Below, piece by piece: positions 1-12,460 of a stretch of 64,000 nt of DNA. The position numbers and the translations under genes are program-made. Position 1 is the stretch's first letter, and each line of letters starts with the position of its first letter. Origin of the DNA: Megalobrama amblycephala (taxonomy: Eukaryota > Chordata > Actinopteri > Cypriniformes > Xenocyprididae); assembly GCF_018812025.1 (NCBI RefSeq), contig NC_063054.1, positions 36,645,896 to 36,709,895 of the forward strand, given 5' to 3'. The notes below the pieces were generated by a model that saw nothing but the letters and a program-made list of their open reading frames with translations, was not told the origin of the DNA and did not search any database.

Positions 1-1314
1 TTATTTAAAAAAAAAAAAAAAATCGCATTTAGTGAATAATTCAATGACTCACTCATAAAGACTTCACTTGTTACCTTACTGGATGAATCAACAAATCTCT
101 TGAATGAATGATTCAATAAATACATTCCTAACAGTCACTTCTCGCCACCTACTGGTGTAACTATGTAATTGATAATCTTTATTTGAAGAGCCAAGTTACT
201 TTCAAAAGGTGATTTACTCTATTTTGATTGTGTTTATATCCGAACTATAAACTTTTATCCCAGTACTTCTGTTTCATATCTATAGGACAAGGACAACTGA
301 TCTCTCTGGATCAGAACGCAGACTTGAATGTTCGCTGTGATCGTACTTGTCAAAGGTTTAATAGAGGCGAATCGTTGTCATTGAGGAATAAGATGGCGTG
401 AGTGTTTGAATCGAAATCTTTTAACGATTAATCGTGCAGCTCTAGCACCAATAATGCAATTTTTAGAATAAACAGAGTAAGGACTTCATTGCAGTAAGAT
501 GTTTACATGACAAGAGCCAAACTCTTCCCTACCGATTACATTAAATTTTCATTAATCTGATTATTCGCTAAGAATTCAATTATTCGCATAACTCAAAGCA
601 ATGCACAAATGATGAACTCGCATACAGTAGGTAGGTGAAACTGGTTTTAATCCACTTACGTCAAATGCAAAACACATTTCTATGGACGTAATGGATATTA
701 TTCAATGCCGTGATGAACAGTGTAACAGACTTAAAGGTTGAATCGGTTACAATGACATACAATAGTTACCTACGCTGCCGTCGCGTTCTTCGCACCGTCT
801 ATGGATGAAGATAACTGTGTTAAAGGTAGGGTAGGCAACTATTTCCATAAACACTTTTTGTTATTCACATCCTGATAGCAATCAATAATAGAAGTGGTCT
901 AGATATTAAACCATGTACACATATCTTCTGTGGAAGTCTCAGGACAAAAAAAAAAAAAAAAAGATCATTGCAAACGGTCCGAATGCAATGATATGATGTC
1001 CTACCTGCCTGTCAACGTATGCATTTCCATACCTCCGCTTGCGCAGATATCACACGTCATCAGCGCATTTCATGAGGCTATGCAGAGTTGTACACAGACA
1101 ATGGCAACCCATTTAGGCGTTTTTCTGGCAACGACAAAATGAATAAGCAGCATGAGGTAATTTAACACCGTCTCTCGATTCGGAGTGGATGAAAAACTTC
1201 AGAATAATGTCACGGAGTTCATTCACGAAGTTGTGTTTACAACACACGTCATACGTCCGAGCACATGCGCACTTTGGTGAGATCAGTAATAATGCGATTA
1301 AGGGGTTTACATGC

Positions 1315-1475
1315 CTGTTTATTGCGATTAAAATCAGCATACGCCACATAGTTTAATGCAACTATAGTTACTCCAATTATGAGCTTAATCCCATTAGTTT
1401 GATCCAAGTTTTAAGTTTAATTGCAATATTGCCAAAAACCCATTATAATCGAATTATGAGGGTGCATTTTATATA
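1315..1475 (+). repeat. Interspersed repeat, copy 1 (partner at 18432-18583)
   Basis: Shares TTATTGCGATTAAAAT, AGCATACGC, ATGAGCTTAATC and ATTATGAGGGTGCAT with the reverse complement of 18432-18583. The family is unnamed here. Confidence 0.6.
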
Positions 1476-1959
1476 TAAATAATTTTTTTTTCTTAAATAT
1501 ATACATGTATGTGCATGTACTTATATATACATTATTATACACAGAACACATACATATATTACGTAAACACAGACTTTTATTTTGCAAACGATTAATCGTT
1601 GTGCAGCCCTAGTGCATACGATTGAGTCCTTACTCTGATTATTTGAAATAATCGCATTATTGGTGCACATGTAAACGTAGACACTGAGGATGTATTCTTC
1701 AGTCGCATTTTCACACAAAAATAAAAATATTGCATTACAGTATAATTATTTATGGTAAAACAGTGAAAAATAATGTATTATTGTATTAATAATAATAATA
1801 AAATATTTTAAAAAAATAATACAAATAATAAAAAATAATATTAATAACAATAAGATGATTTGGGCAGAAAATCTGCTTAGTTTTCATGAAAATAATGTGA
1901 TAATGCAAAAAGGGTAATGGTTCTTGAAAAAAGGCTACACTATTGTGTGTTTACTACAT

Positions 1960-1965
1960 TTTATT
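1960..1965 (-). terminator. Candidate poly(A) signal for slc35b2
   Basis: AATAAA on the minus strand about 430 bp beyond the slc35b2 stop codon. AT-rich DNA makes chance hexamers common, so this is a candidate only. Confidence 0.35.
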
Positions 1966-2394
1966 ATTAGATTCTATTTGTTTTTGTAGTGAAATATGAC
2001 CCAGATATGATGAGAATAGATGGATGGGTAAGTAGACAAGTGGCACAGACGCTCCTAAAGCATCTCTACCGCAACAACATCTCGTATTCCTCTCGAACAA
2101 CTTCTTAAAGCAAACTTTAAATAGAAAAACTGAACGTATTTCAGTACCAAATTACAAAGATATCAAAGGCTCAGCACTCACTGACCAGTCCGTGTTCACT
2201 CGACGGCTCATGAAGTCATTTCCCACTCAAAAACACCAAGTGCCGAGCCAAAATCCCTTTGAAATACAGCGTAATCCCTTTCTGTACCTTTTGACCTTAC
2301 AAAATACAAACCCACAGTTTTGCAGCAAACAAAAAAAGACGAATTAAACCACGAAAATGTGGCATCTGTACACATCCGAACGACCGCTGTTCAT

Positions 2395-3054
2395 CTAGAC
2401 CTTCTGAACCGGCGTTTGCGTCACCCGCTTGCTGCCCGTCTTCTTCATGCGGCTGCGGGCGTAGACGCGGAGGAAAAGGGCGAGGAAGACCACGGCCACT
2501 CCAAAGCCGCCCACTATGGTGATGGCGTGACCGTAGAGGAAGCAGGACAGGAGGATGGCGATGGCCTGCCGTAGAGTCATGATGATGGTGAAGACGGCCG
2601 CGCCGAACTGCGCGATGGTGTAGAAGATGAAAAGCTGCCCGCACGCGGAGCAGACGGACAGCAGCACGGCGTGGAAAGCGAACTCGGAGTGGCGCGTCAT
2701 GAAGGCGAGCGAGTCGAAGAAGGCGCCCTGTTCCAGCAGAGAGCCGACCGTGAAGAGGCAGGAGAAGAGATTCACGCCGAACATCATCTGCACCGACGAC
2801 ATCTTGTATTTGAAGAGGTTGTCCTGCCAGTTGGAGGTGAAGCTGTCGAACACGATGTATCCTCCGAGGATGATGACGCCGGAGAAGGTGGTGACGGTGG
2901 ACGGATGTTTGCCGGTGGAGCTGGTCAGCAGGAACATGCTGACACCCACAGAGATCAGCGCGGCGGTGAAGTATTCCCAGTACTCGTAGCTCTTGTGCGA
3001 GACAATCTTGCCCATCAGCATCACGGGAATCACTTTAGAGGCCTTGGCCAACAC
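2395..3054 (-). CDS. slc35b2: slc35b2 coding exon 5 (last), with stop
   Basis: 660 nt including TAG. It encodes [16 protein letters not shown] to PVQKV, covering the C-terminal half of the carrier. The acceptor is CATCACAG. This exon is much more GC-rich than its surroundings, as usual for fish coding sequence. Confidence 0.97.
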   Translation of the reverse strand: MLAKASKVIPVMLMGKIVSHKSYEYWEYFTAALISVGVSMFLLTSSTGKHPSTVTTFSGVIILGGYIVFDSFTSNWQDNLFKYKMSSVQMMFGVNLFSCLFTVGSLLEQGAFFDSLAFMTRHSEFAFHAVLLSVCSACGQLFIFYTIAQFGAAVFTIIMTLRQAIAILLSCFLYGHAITIVGGFGVAVVFLALFLRVYARSRMKKTGSKRVTQTPVQKV

Positions 3055-6000
3055 CTGTGATGAAGACATCACGAAAACATTTGACAACAAGCTGAGCTAT
3101 CAATCACACACAATCGTGAGTGAAAAAACACCTCCATTTCAAAGTCAAAAAAAGTCACCAGAAAGCACATGACCAGTAACCATTATTATGATTACACCAT
3201 GTTCCAAATTATCATGCAAGTGACATATCAGTAAGATTTCAGTACAATAAACATTCAGATTTTAGTTTTTCTAAGAAAATGTTTGTTTGTTTATGTATCC
3301 ATTTCTTTTTAGATAACTGGTATCAATCTCAGACAAAATAATTTGCCAGGTCTGTGGAAACCCTACTGTGAATGTTTCTCTTTGTGAGGTTTGGTGAGGT
3401 GTTGGCTAAAATGCATCTTTACGCACAACTGCCAGCCTTCATGGAGAGCTTCTTGAGACTCCAGAGACACCAGCAGCTTCAAATACCTGTTTGCTGCTCA
3501 ACACTGGCTTTTTTATAGCTGCCCTTTTAATAAAATAAAATTTTTTGACAGGAACTTTCATTAATAAGCCTTTATCTGACCGAGTTCTGCTGTGCTCTAA
3601 ATCACTCACAAATCTTATGATAATTTGATAATCTCCATTCAGTTTCACACAATATTAGTTGTTTTCATGCCTTTTGCACAACATTGCACCATTTCATGCT
3701 TTTCATCTTCAGAAATATCTTTCTTCCTCCCCATATTGCATGAGAACTGTGACTTGCTTAATAATGTGGAACAACCTATAAGTAGGGTTTCCATAGATCT
3801 GGCAAATTATTTTGTCTGAGATTAATACCAGTTATCTAAAAAGACATGGATAAATAAACATTTTCTTAGAAAATCTAAAATCTGAATGTTTATTCTACTG
3901 AAATCTTACTGATATGTCACTTGCATAATAATTTGGAACGCGGTGTATTACAAATCTATATGGTTTAAATTCTGTTTTAATCAGTTATATTTTAAGAATG
4001 TGTTCAAATAAATACACGCTAAAGCTCCAATGCAGAACTTTAAACAAAATATAATTTAAAACAAAATAATAAATCCAATTTTATTAGTGAATAATAACAT
4101 TTCATGAAAAGTCTCGCTTAGTTTAGTTTTGTTTGAACTGGTACAATGAAACACTGATATGATCTGCTTTCACTTAGATTTGAAAGAAACGCAAATATTG
4201 TCTGACACCGATATGGGCACACAGATATATTGTGTGATAGCATGGATTTATCAAACACATGAAAATATATGCTAAATAACTTTGTTATTAGTGTGAAACT
4301 CACAAAAGCTGTCATTAACATGTCTAGGTTGTATTTAACTTTTAAAACCCAAAATCAAAAAGATATATCTTACATTAAGATATTGAAGCCCAAATTCACA
4401 TTAACATGACGCATACCATAAAAACAAACAATTTTTATAACTGAAATGTTTTGTTTTTTTGTTTATAGTTTAATGCTTCACCAGTTACACCGGCTATATT
4501 CATGGCGAGAAAGAAAAAAAAAGTTTTTAAATTTTATTTTTGGAAAAAAATTCTAAAACTAAATCTCGACTTCAAACTGAAAAATAAAAAAATTCTAAAA
4601 GCATTCTAAAATGTAAATTTAAAAAAAGATATTAGTTAAATTACAACATTTTATTAATTATTTAATTTTAGTTAATTAAAAAAATTGTGTAATTACACTT
4701 GTGAGTAACAGGCATCACAAATGAGAATAATGGGAATTACACAAAAAAAAAAACTTATATATTTAAATTGTATTTTGTTATCATCATTGGTAATATTTGT
4801 TATACTGCCTTCATGATTATAATTAATAATAATAATAATAAATTTAATTAAACTTTAATAAAAAAAAAAAGTAAATATATATATAAAAAAGCAATTATAC
4901 TACTGAGTATCTAATTAATATCACAACTGAGAATACTGGGAGTTTCTTATACATTATAATGGGGAAAAAAAGGTCATTCTGACTCAAATTTTTAATTGTG
5001 TTAAAAAAAAAAAATTTTTTACAAAAAATTAAGAAAGACTAACATAAATAGTGATGAAAGCCAAAATATTGATGAACATTTACTGAGTAATCGACCATTT
5101 TGTAGAGGGGGTCAAAATTACAATTTTCACCTGAGATTTGGAGCCAAATTTCAGGTGGGCTAAAATGACTTTAGAAAGATGGCAGCATCATTATTTTAAT
5201 TTTACACAGAGATTGGTAGGTCTATTAGTAAATCTGTTGACTTTAGCTATTTTTGTAGCATTATTTGCCAACAGTGACCGTTCAAAAATGGGGAGAACCA
5301 CCTTTTCTTGGTTTGTTTTCCAAAGTTGGTATGTCTGCAACTCAAGAAGTATTAAAGATATATATTAATATCTTTTTAGCTTTTGGTTCTTAACAAAGCT
5401 TTCTTTTAGTATCTTCATTTTAAAGGCTCTATATGGTTCAATCCCAGAAATATGGGTATTTCAGTGTGGGTCAATGAGTAAATTGGTAACACTTTGCTGA
5501 TTCTTTTTTCTTTTAAAGAGGAACGTCTGAAGAAATAATGTTGACACTAGAAGTTCTTGTATATCTTGTTTGCCTTTATCAAAATAGATCAACATTCCTG
5601 TCTGAGTACCACAGATATTCTTTTACCAAAGTTTCTCAAGAACTCAAGAAGTATTTAAGATATCTCAATATCCTTTTAGATTCTGGTTCTTACCAAGAGT
5701 TAAAAGTTTCGTGCCTCTTATGGCGGTGCGGTTGCTCTCCCCAGGTCTACTAACTCTTGGTAGATCCAGAATCAGTTTAAAATAAAATAAAAAAACCCTT
5801 CTTCCAAATTTCCTTTAAACTGATTCAAACATAAAATCTTACAAATAAACTATTGCGAGCAAGTTAATGTGCCTCAACATGACCATTTCAGTGTATTAAT
5901 GGCACTGAAATGTAGTTAAAACTGGTATGTTCAACGCAGTCGTTTTGACAGAAGGAAAGAAGATGCATTTCCAGTTTTAACATTTGTTGTTGTTCAGATA

Positions 6001-9000
6001 TTCCTCTTTAAAAGAAAAAAGTATCAGCTGTATGCAAAGTGACCCACATTTGGTTTTTGACCAGTGAAAATGTGTGCAATTCAACAATTTATTCCCTGGA
6101 GCCATATTGAGATTCCAATATCTCTGGGATTGAACCATCAAGGGCCTTTAAAATTAAGACACCAAAAGAAAAGTTTGTTAAGAACCAAAAGCTAAAAGGT
6201 TATTAAGACATCTTTAATGCTTCTTGAGTTACAGGCATGCCAACTTTGGAAAAAAAAGACATGAAAATGTGCTTTTTCCCATTTTTGAACGGTCACCGTT
6301 GGCATATAATGAAACAAATAATTGCATTATTGTAAATGAGAATTTAGGGTAAGTATCCATAAAAAACAGTACATTTTGGATGATATACTTTTCTTTTCCT
6401 TTTGATTTTGCACTGAAATATGACCATATGTTCATATTGCTAATGTACCCAGAATGCAATGCTGTACCTGTGTGGGAAAGCTGATGTATTTGAGCGCTTC
6501 ATACTGGCACCAGCTGCTGAGGATGTTCGACAGTGAAGCGAAGGAGTATTTGTACATGGGCGCACCGTGGCGGGGCTGTTTGAACAGGACGCACCACAGT
6601 CCAGACACCGTCAAGGCCAGGATGCGGTTCATGAACACCAGAAACTGGGAATCTTTAAAGCGTTCGCCGCTGCCTTCCACCTCCGTGGCGCCGTAGGACC
6701 GTGTCATCACCCGCTCCTGAAGGACGCCCCATGTCAGGTATGACGCCTGGACGATGCACAGATGAAGACTTAACTTATGCACACAGTTAAATTATTTAGT
6801 GTGGCATCAAATTAACATGTAACACAGGGACGTTACCTGGAGTCCAGCAGCACAGAAGATCAATTTGAAGGCCTGTCGAGCTGATGAACTGGATTCAGAG
6901 TCGGTTCTGGACGCCGTTGAAACATCATCCAGCAGTCCAGTTTTAGACTCATTCCCAAACACACACGTCTTTATGAGAGGAAAGCAAATCCCGCGGCCTA
7001 CAGAAACATGAGCAGTATGTCAAGAATCAGGTTTGTCAAGCACATTCTGCAAACAGTCACGGCGGTTGATCAAATATCGTGAAGGTGAACTTAAGCTGTG
7101 TTGAAATACAAATTTTCTTAACTGAGAGGATGGAACGTGGTAATGAAAACCAAAATATGAGCATTTTGGTGCAAGCAGCTATGTATAAAATTATAAGTGG
7201 GAAAAAATAAAAATTTGGTAACACTTTACATTAAAAAGTAATATTTGTTAATGCATTAACTAAAATTAAAATTACTTTGTTTTAAAAGGTTAGTTCACCC
7301 ACAAATGAAAATAATGTTATTAATTACTCACCCTCATGCTGTTCCACACCCGTAAGACCTTGGTTCATCTTCAGAACACTAATTAAGATATTATTGATGA
7401 AATCTGATGACTAAGTGAGGCCTGCATAGCCAGCAATGACATTTCCTCTCTCAAGATCCATTAATGTACTAAAAACATATTTAAATCAGTTCATGCGAGT
7501 ACAGTGGTTCAATATTAATATTATAAAGCGACAAGAATATTTTTGGTGTGCCAAAATAACGACTTATATAGTGATGGCCGATTTCAAAACACTGCTTCAG
7601 GAAGCTTCGGAGCATTATGAATCAGCGTATCAAATCATGATTCGGATCGCGTGTCAAACCGCCAGACTGCTGAAATCACGTGACTTTGACCCTCAGAACT
7701 GCTGATTCAATACACTAATTCATAACGCTCTGAAGCTTCCTGAAGCAGTGTTTTGAAATTGGCCATCACTAAATAAGCAAAGACTATAAAATAACACAGG
7801 TCGTGTCACTCGTATTGTTTTGAATGGGAGAAAGTGTAACGCGCAATATGGCGGAATAAGTCCCGCCTTCTAAATAAGAGCCAATCGCCAACTGGTAAAG
7901 TCATCGCGTCAATTCAACGGCCGTTAGAATCACCGGTTTCTATACATGGGTTTCAAAGACGTCACTTCCGCTATGCCCGCCGCCATATTTGGGACCGGTC
8001 ACAGCTGCGCGCCCTGTTTAAGTCTATGGTGACAGCAGCTACAACTACCAGAGGAAGGCCAACAAAACGCTCTCAGAAGGTTCACAACAAGTTTATAATA
8101 GATCTTGGATATGTGGTGCTGTTAGCCGTTTCAACAGTCGTCAGAACTTCAAATTTATTTGATTTATTTGAAAATATTATGAATTCTAGTTGCTGTGTTT
8201 CGGCGTGTTACAGGATGAACAAATTCACGACACCAGCTGACTACATTACTTAGTTCAAGTACATGCGTGCATGATTTTGTGCAAATATAAGTTGTAATTT
8301 TATGTATAGCTTGTATAAATATATATGAATTACCATAGGATGTGTCCTGTTGAGTTAATTAACCTTCTAGCAAAGCGCTTCAGTTTACGGGTGTTCATTC
8401 AGCGCGCGCAGCTCAAATAATACTGTTATCAAAATGAATCTGTTATTGATGTTATTGTATACAAAAAAAAATCTGTTATTGTTCATGATCCTTATTATTA
8501 ATCAAACTATGTGTTGATGAAAATAATACTAGAATATAAGAGCTAGTTATTAAAAATAATGCATTCGTTTTCTAAAAGAAATATTAAAGTTTTAATAATA
8601 CTGTGTAGTAACGTTAAACATTTTAATGACTTAATCATTGCTGTTTGAGCTGCGCACGCTGAAGCTGAAGAGAATAAAAAAACCCATAAACTGAAAGTTA
8701 ATTAACTTTCAACTTTTTAATTAATCAACGGAACACATCCTATATAAAATAATCCAGATATTAATACAAAATAAAAATAATATTACAACTAGTATTTGCA
8801 CAAAATCACGCACAGATGAACTTGAAGTAACCTCATTGAAACTCCGAAACACAGCAAATAAGCCCAAATAATTCACAACGTTATTTTACAAGTATATACG
8901 ATTATAATATCATGTATAAGAAGAAGACAGTCCCAATCATATTAATGTTTTGTCTTTTTGAGCGCTCGCACTGAAGCTATAGATGATCATCAGCTCTGTG

Positions 9001-12000
9001 GGTTATTTACCTCAACGAAACACATCCTTTATGAGAATAATCAGATATTTATACTTAATAAAATTAATAAGTTTTATCTGTACAAAATGACGCGAATGCA
9101 CAAGTGAAGTTTGAACAAGTTATGTAATCAATGTTTAACTCAGTCGACGCGCTCTTACCACAACAACACGCTGAAACAACAACACAGAGAATTCACAACA
9201 TTTTATTACAATAGTGTCCTCGTTATAATGTTACGTAAATGACAGTCCCAGCAGTTATTAATGTTGTGCATTGCTGTTTGGCTGCCAGTGGTGTGGTCCC
9301 TTCTGAATGAAGCCAATAATTCTGCCGATCTAACTACTTTGGGATCAAATAAATTTGTAGTTCTGACGACTGTTGAAACGGCTAACAGCACCACATATCC
9401 AAGATATATTATAAACTTGTTGTGAACCTTCTGAAAGCGTTTCGTTGGCCTTCCTCTGGTAGTTGTAGCTGCTGTCACCATAGACTTAAACAGGGCGCGC
9501 AGCTGTGACCGGTCCCAAATATGGCGGCGATAGAATACAGTGACGTCACATGAAACCCATGTATAGAAACAGTCAGACTCGCGCCTCAAAAGAGTTTAGG
9601 TCTGCGCATGCTCATTAAGCTTGATCCAGCCTGAAAAATACAGTTTTTTTGTCATGATTCGAGCGTTTAGAAACTAAATTTATGAGCCGGTTGTTGTTAG
9701 ATTTCATTGGTGATTTCAAATATGAAATTTAATCGTAAGGTTGGCAAACAGTTTTGGAGAATTTGATGTTTCCCCATTCAAAGAGATTGCATGATGCCCA
9801 GGATGCCCGAGAGGCGTTTCAAAGATGGCCGCCGAGTGACTTGTCTTAAAGGGACTTTGATATAAGTCGTTATTTTATTTTTTTGGCGCACCAAAAATAT
9901 TCTCGTGGCTTTATAATATTAATATTTAACCGCTGTACTAGGGCTGGAAGATTAATCGAAAAGTAATCGAAGCCGAAATTCAGAACCTCTAACCGACGTA
10001 ATTTTCCCATGTCGGTTATTTCGTTTTTTTAATCCTTCCCCCTTAAAAACACAGCACGTGACTCTGCCCTGTCCAGTCAGTGGCATAAAAGCAAAACACG
10101 GAGGTGAACGCCGGTTCAACACATAGTGATGGCGCGCGAGCGGTGAGCCTTGCGTCTTCCCTAAACTTTGTCAGTTGTATTTATTTTATGGTTTGGACAT
10201 TCAAGCGATTAGACGATCGGATGTGTATTATTATATCGAGCTACCGTGCTCGCGCAGCTGCATTATGGCATGAACACTCATACAAACAGTAGCTGCACAA
10301 AACGTGAAGATCGCGCGCACAGAGAGAAACGCAGATACTAGTTGTCAGCGCTGTCCTGTGAGTTATCACTAAAGTAGCTTAGAAGCTCAACTTATTAAAG
10401 CATTTATTTTTCTACTTTTGAAGGAACTATTAACAACCCACAGCTTCACAATTAATAGAGAGACAGTATGACTAATTCACACGCAATCGCTCTCATTACG
10501 CACTGGTACTGTGCTATCTGATTTAAAACGAGCAGATAGTGACTAACTGCTGATAGTGAGCTATGTCAGATCGCTCTTTCAATAGGAAAAAATATAATAA
10601 TAGTCAAGCATATTTACAGTAGCCTACAAACCTTGTCAGTGAACTATGAGGGCAAAAAAAAAAAAAATTACAAAAACAGAAACAAAATAATCGTTCATTA
10701 ATCGTAATCGAGGTAAAATGTTCAATTAATCGAGGTTTTGATTTTAGGCCATAATCGTCCAGCCCTACGCTGTACTCACATGAACTGATTTAAATATGTT
10801 TTTAGTACATTAATGGATCTTGAGAGAGGAAATGTCATTGCTCAGGCGTCACTGAGCCATCGGATTTCATCAAAAATATCTTAATTTGTGTTCTGAAGAT
10901 GAATGAAGGTCTCTCGGGTGTGAAACAGCATGAGGGTGAGTAATTAATAACAGAATTTTCAATTTTGGGTGAACTAACCCTTTAAGCTCTACTAGAATCT
11001 GTTTTCATGCTTCAATGTTCAAAAAACACATTATTTTCCTCATATTCTCCATTGTTGCAGCTCCTCTCTTCTCAGTCTGTCAGTAACGCTCTGTTTAGTT
11101 CCTGTCTCTATGAAGCCCCTCCTTCTGAAAAGCACACTGTGCTCTGATTGGTCGGCTGGAGCAGTGTGTTGTGATTGGTTAAGTGTGTTTGGGAAATGTC
11201 CCGCCCCTTACCATAACCGCCAGTTTCAACACACTACTAACCAACTCAACCAGGCCCCGCCCCTTTATTCTGCATATTAATTATTTAAATGAGGAATATT
11301 GTGACGTGTTCGTTCCCAGAAGAAAACTCAAGACTACAATGGAGGCGTTTAAGGGAGTTCAGAAACAGTGAAACACTGATATAGAAAATAACTCCAGCTG
11401 GAGGGACTTTGCAGAGTTTTTTCATGCTCAAACAGCAACATTACACACTAAAGAAAGATGGAAAAAAGCACAACAGGACCCCTTCAACTATCAATGAGCA
11501 ATTAGTTTTTTTTTTACAGTATTTATGAATCTATGTTAACATTAGTTGTTAGCATTAGTAAATGTTGAAATTAAAAGTGAGAAACTCCAACAAACCTGTT
11601 TCTAGATAATTGATTCGTTTGAAGTAGCTGATTAGGAAATATCCAGGGATGATGATGGTGGCGTAGCCCAAAACATTGAGGAACAAGCGGAAGAGCCACA
11701 CATCCTGCCAGCCGTCCAGCAGTGAAGCATCTTCAGCGTCCGCTCGCACCGCCGGCAGAACACACAGCGCCGCACACAAACACAAACTGAAGGGAAGAGA
11801 GACAGAGTAGATTATAAACAAAATTATGCTATTTATTTTTATGCATTTCCAGATCTGCAAGAACACCAAAATGTCACATTTCTGCAAACAAACCTAGTCG
11901 AAATGCAACACGGGAATCTTTGGGAAATAAATCAAGTGTAACTTTGCTGCATAATACTGTGAACGTTCTTGTGTGTGTCGTTTGGGCATTCCTCAGGTCT

Positions 12001-12361
12001 CGTCCCAGGAGTCTGATCCCATTCCAACAGAAGGTCTTTGTGCACAGAGCTCGCCTGCAAGCAGGATCGCCTCATGCGCCACAAACTAAACCCTATTCAA
12101 ACCCAGTGCCCTACTGCGTTACCTGACACCCCAGATTAGTCGACGATTATAAGAACTAGTTGAACACTTCATTAAAGATGGAAAGCGTCCAAACATAAAT
12201 TCAGAGCGTTGTAATTAAGAGGCTTCATGAAGGTGTTTGCCAAGAGTCTCTGAAAGACTACAGTAAACAAACAGTTTCCACACTTTATGACCAGTGAATT
12301 TCCATGACTTTCACAGTCTACTGGATGATTTTATTGTAATATTTTTATAAACTATTATATT

Positions 12362-12460
<99 letters not shown>

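Larger units (their letters stand above)
1..2394. other. 3' flank of slc35b2: AT-rich, repeat-derived, no gene seen
   Basis: No coding exon was recognised. The stretch holds poly(A) runs (near 8-22 and 945-962), segments with GATTAATCGT-like inverted motifs at about 410-450 and 1585-1660 that resemble decayed hAT-type termini, and an interspersed repeat at 1315-1475. In the human order the next gene on this side would be HSP90AB1, which is not in the window. Confidence 0.5.
7282..10985. mobile_element. TTAA-flanked inverted-terminus DNA transposon carrying nested insertions
   Basis: The left end AGGTTAGTTCACCC (after TTAA) pairs with the right end GGGTGAACTAACCCT (before TTAA). The arms match inward through ACTCACCCTCATG, CATCTTCAGAACAC and the CTCTCAAGATCCATTAATG block. 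The same termini recur at 30720-31252 and, degraded, at 58570-58816. Inside are further repeats (7775-9860), a 1.6-kb palindromic element (7945-9561) and an hAT-type insertion (9939-10767). TTAA at both edges suggests piggyBac- or Kolobok-like mobilisation (inference). It lies in slc35b2 intron 2. Confidence 0.75.

Noticed and set aside
2297..3060. Several histidine/glutamate-rich ORFs overlapping slc35b2 exon 5
   Set aside because: They are other-frame readings of the GC-rich PAPS transporter exon.
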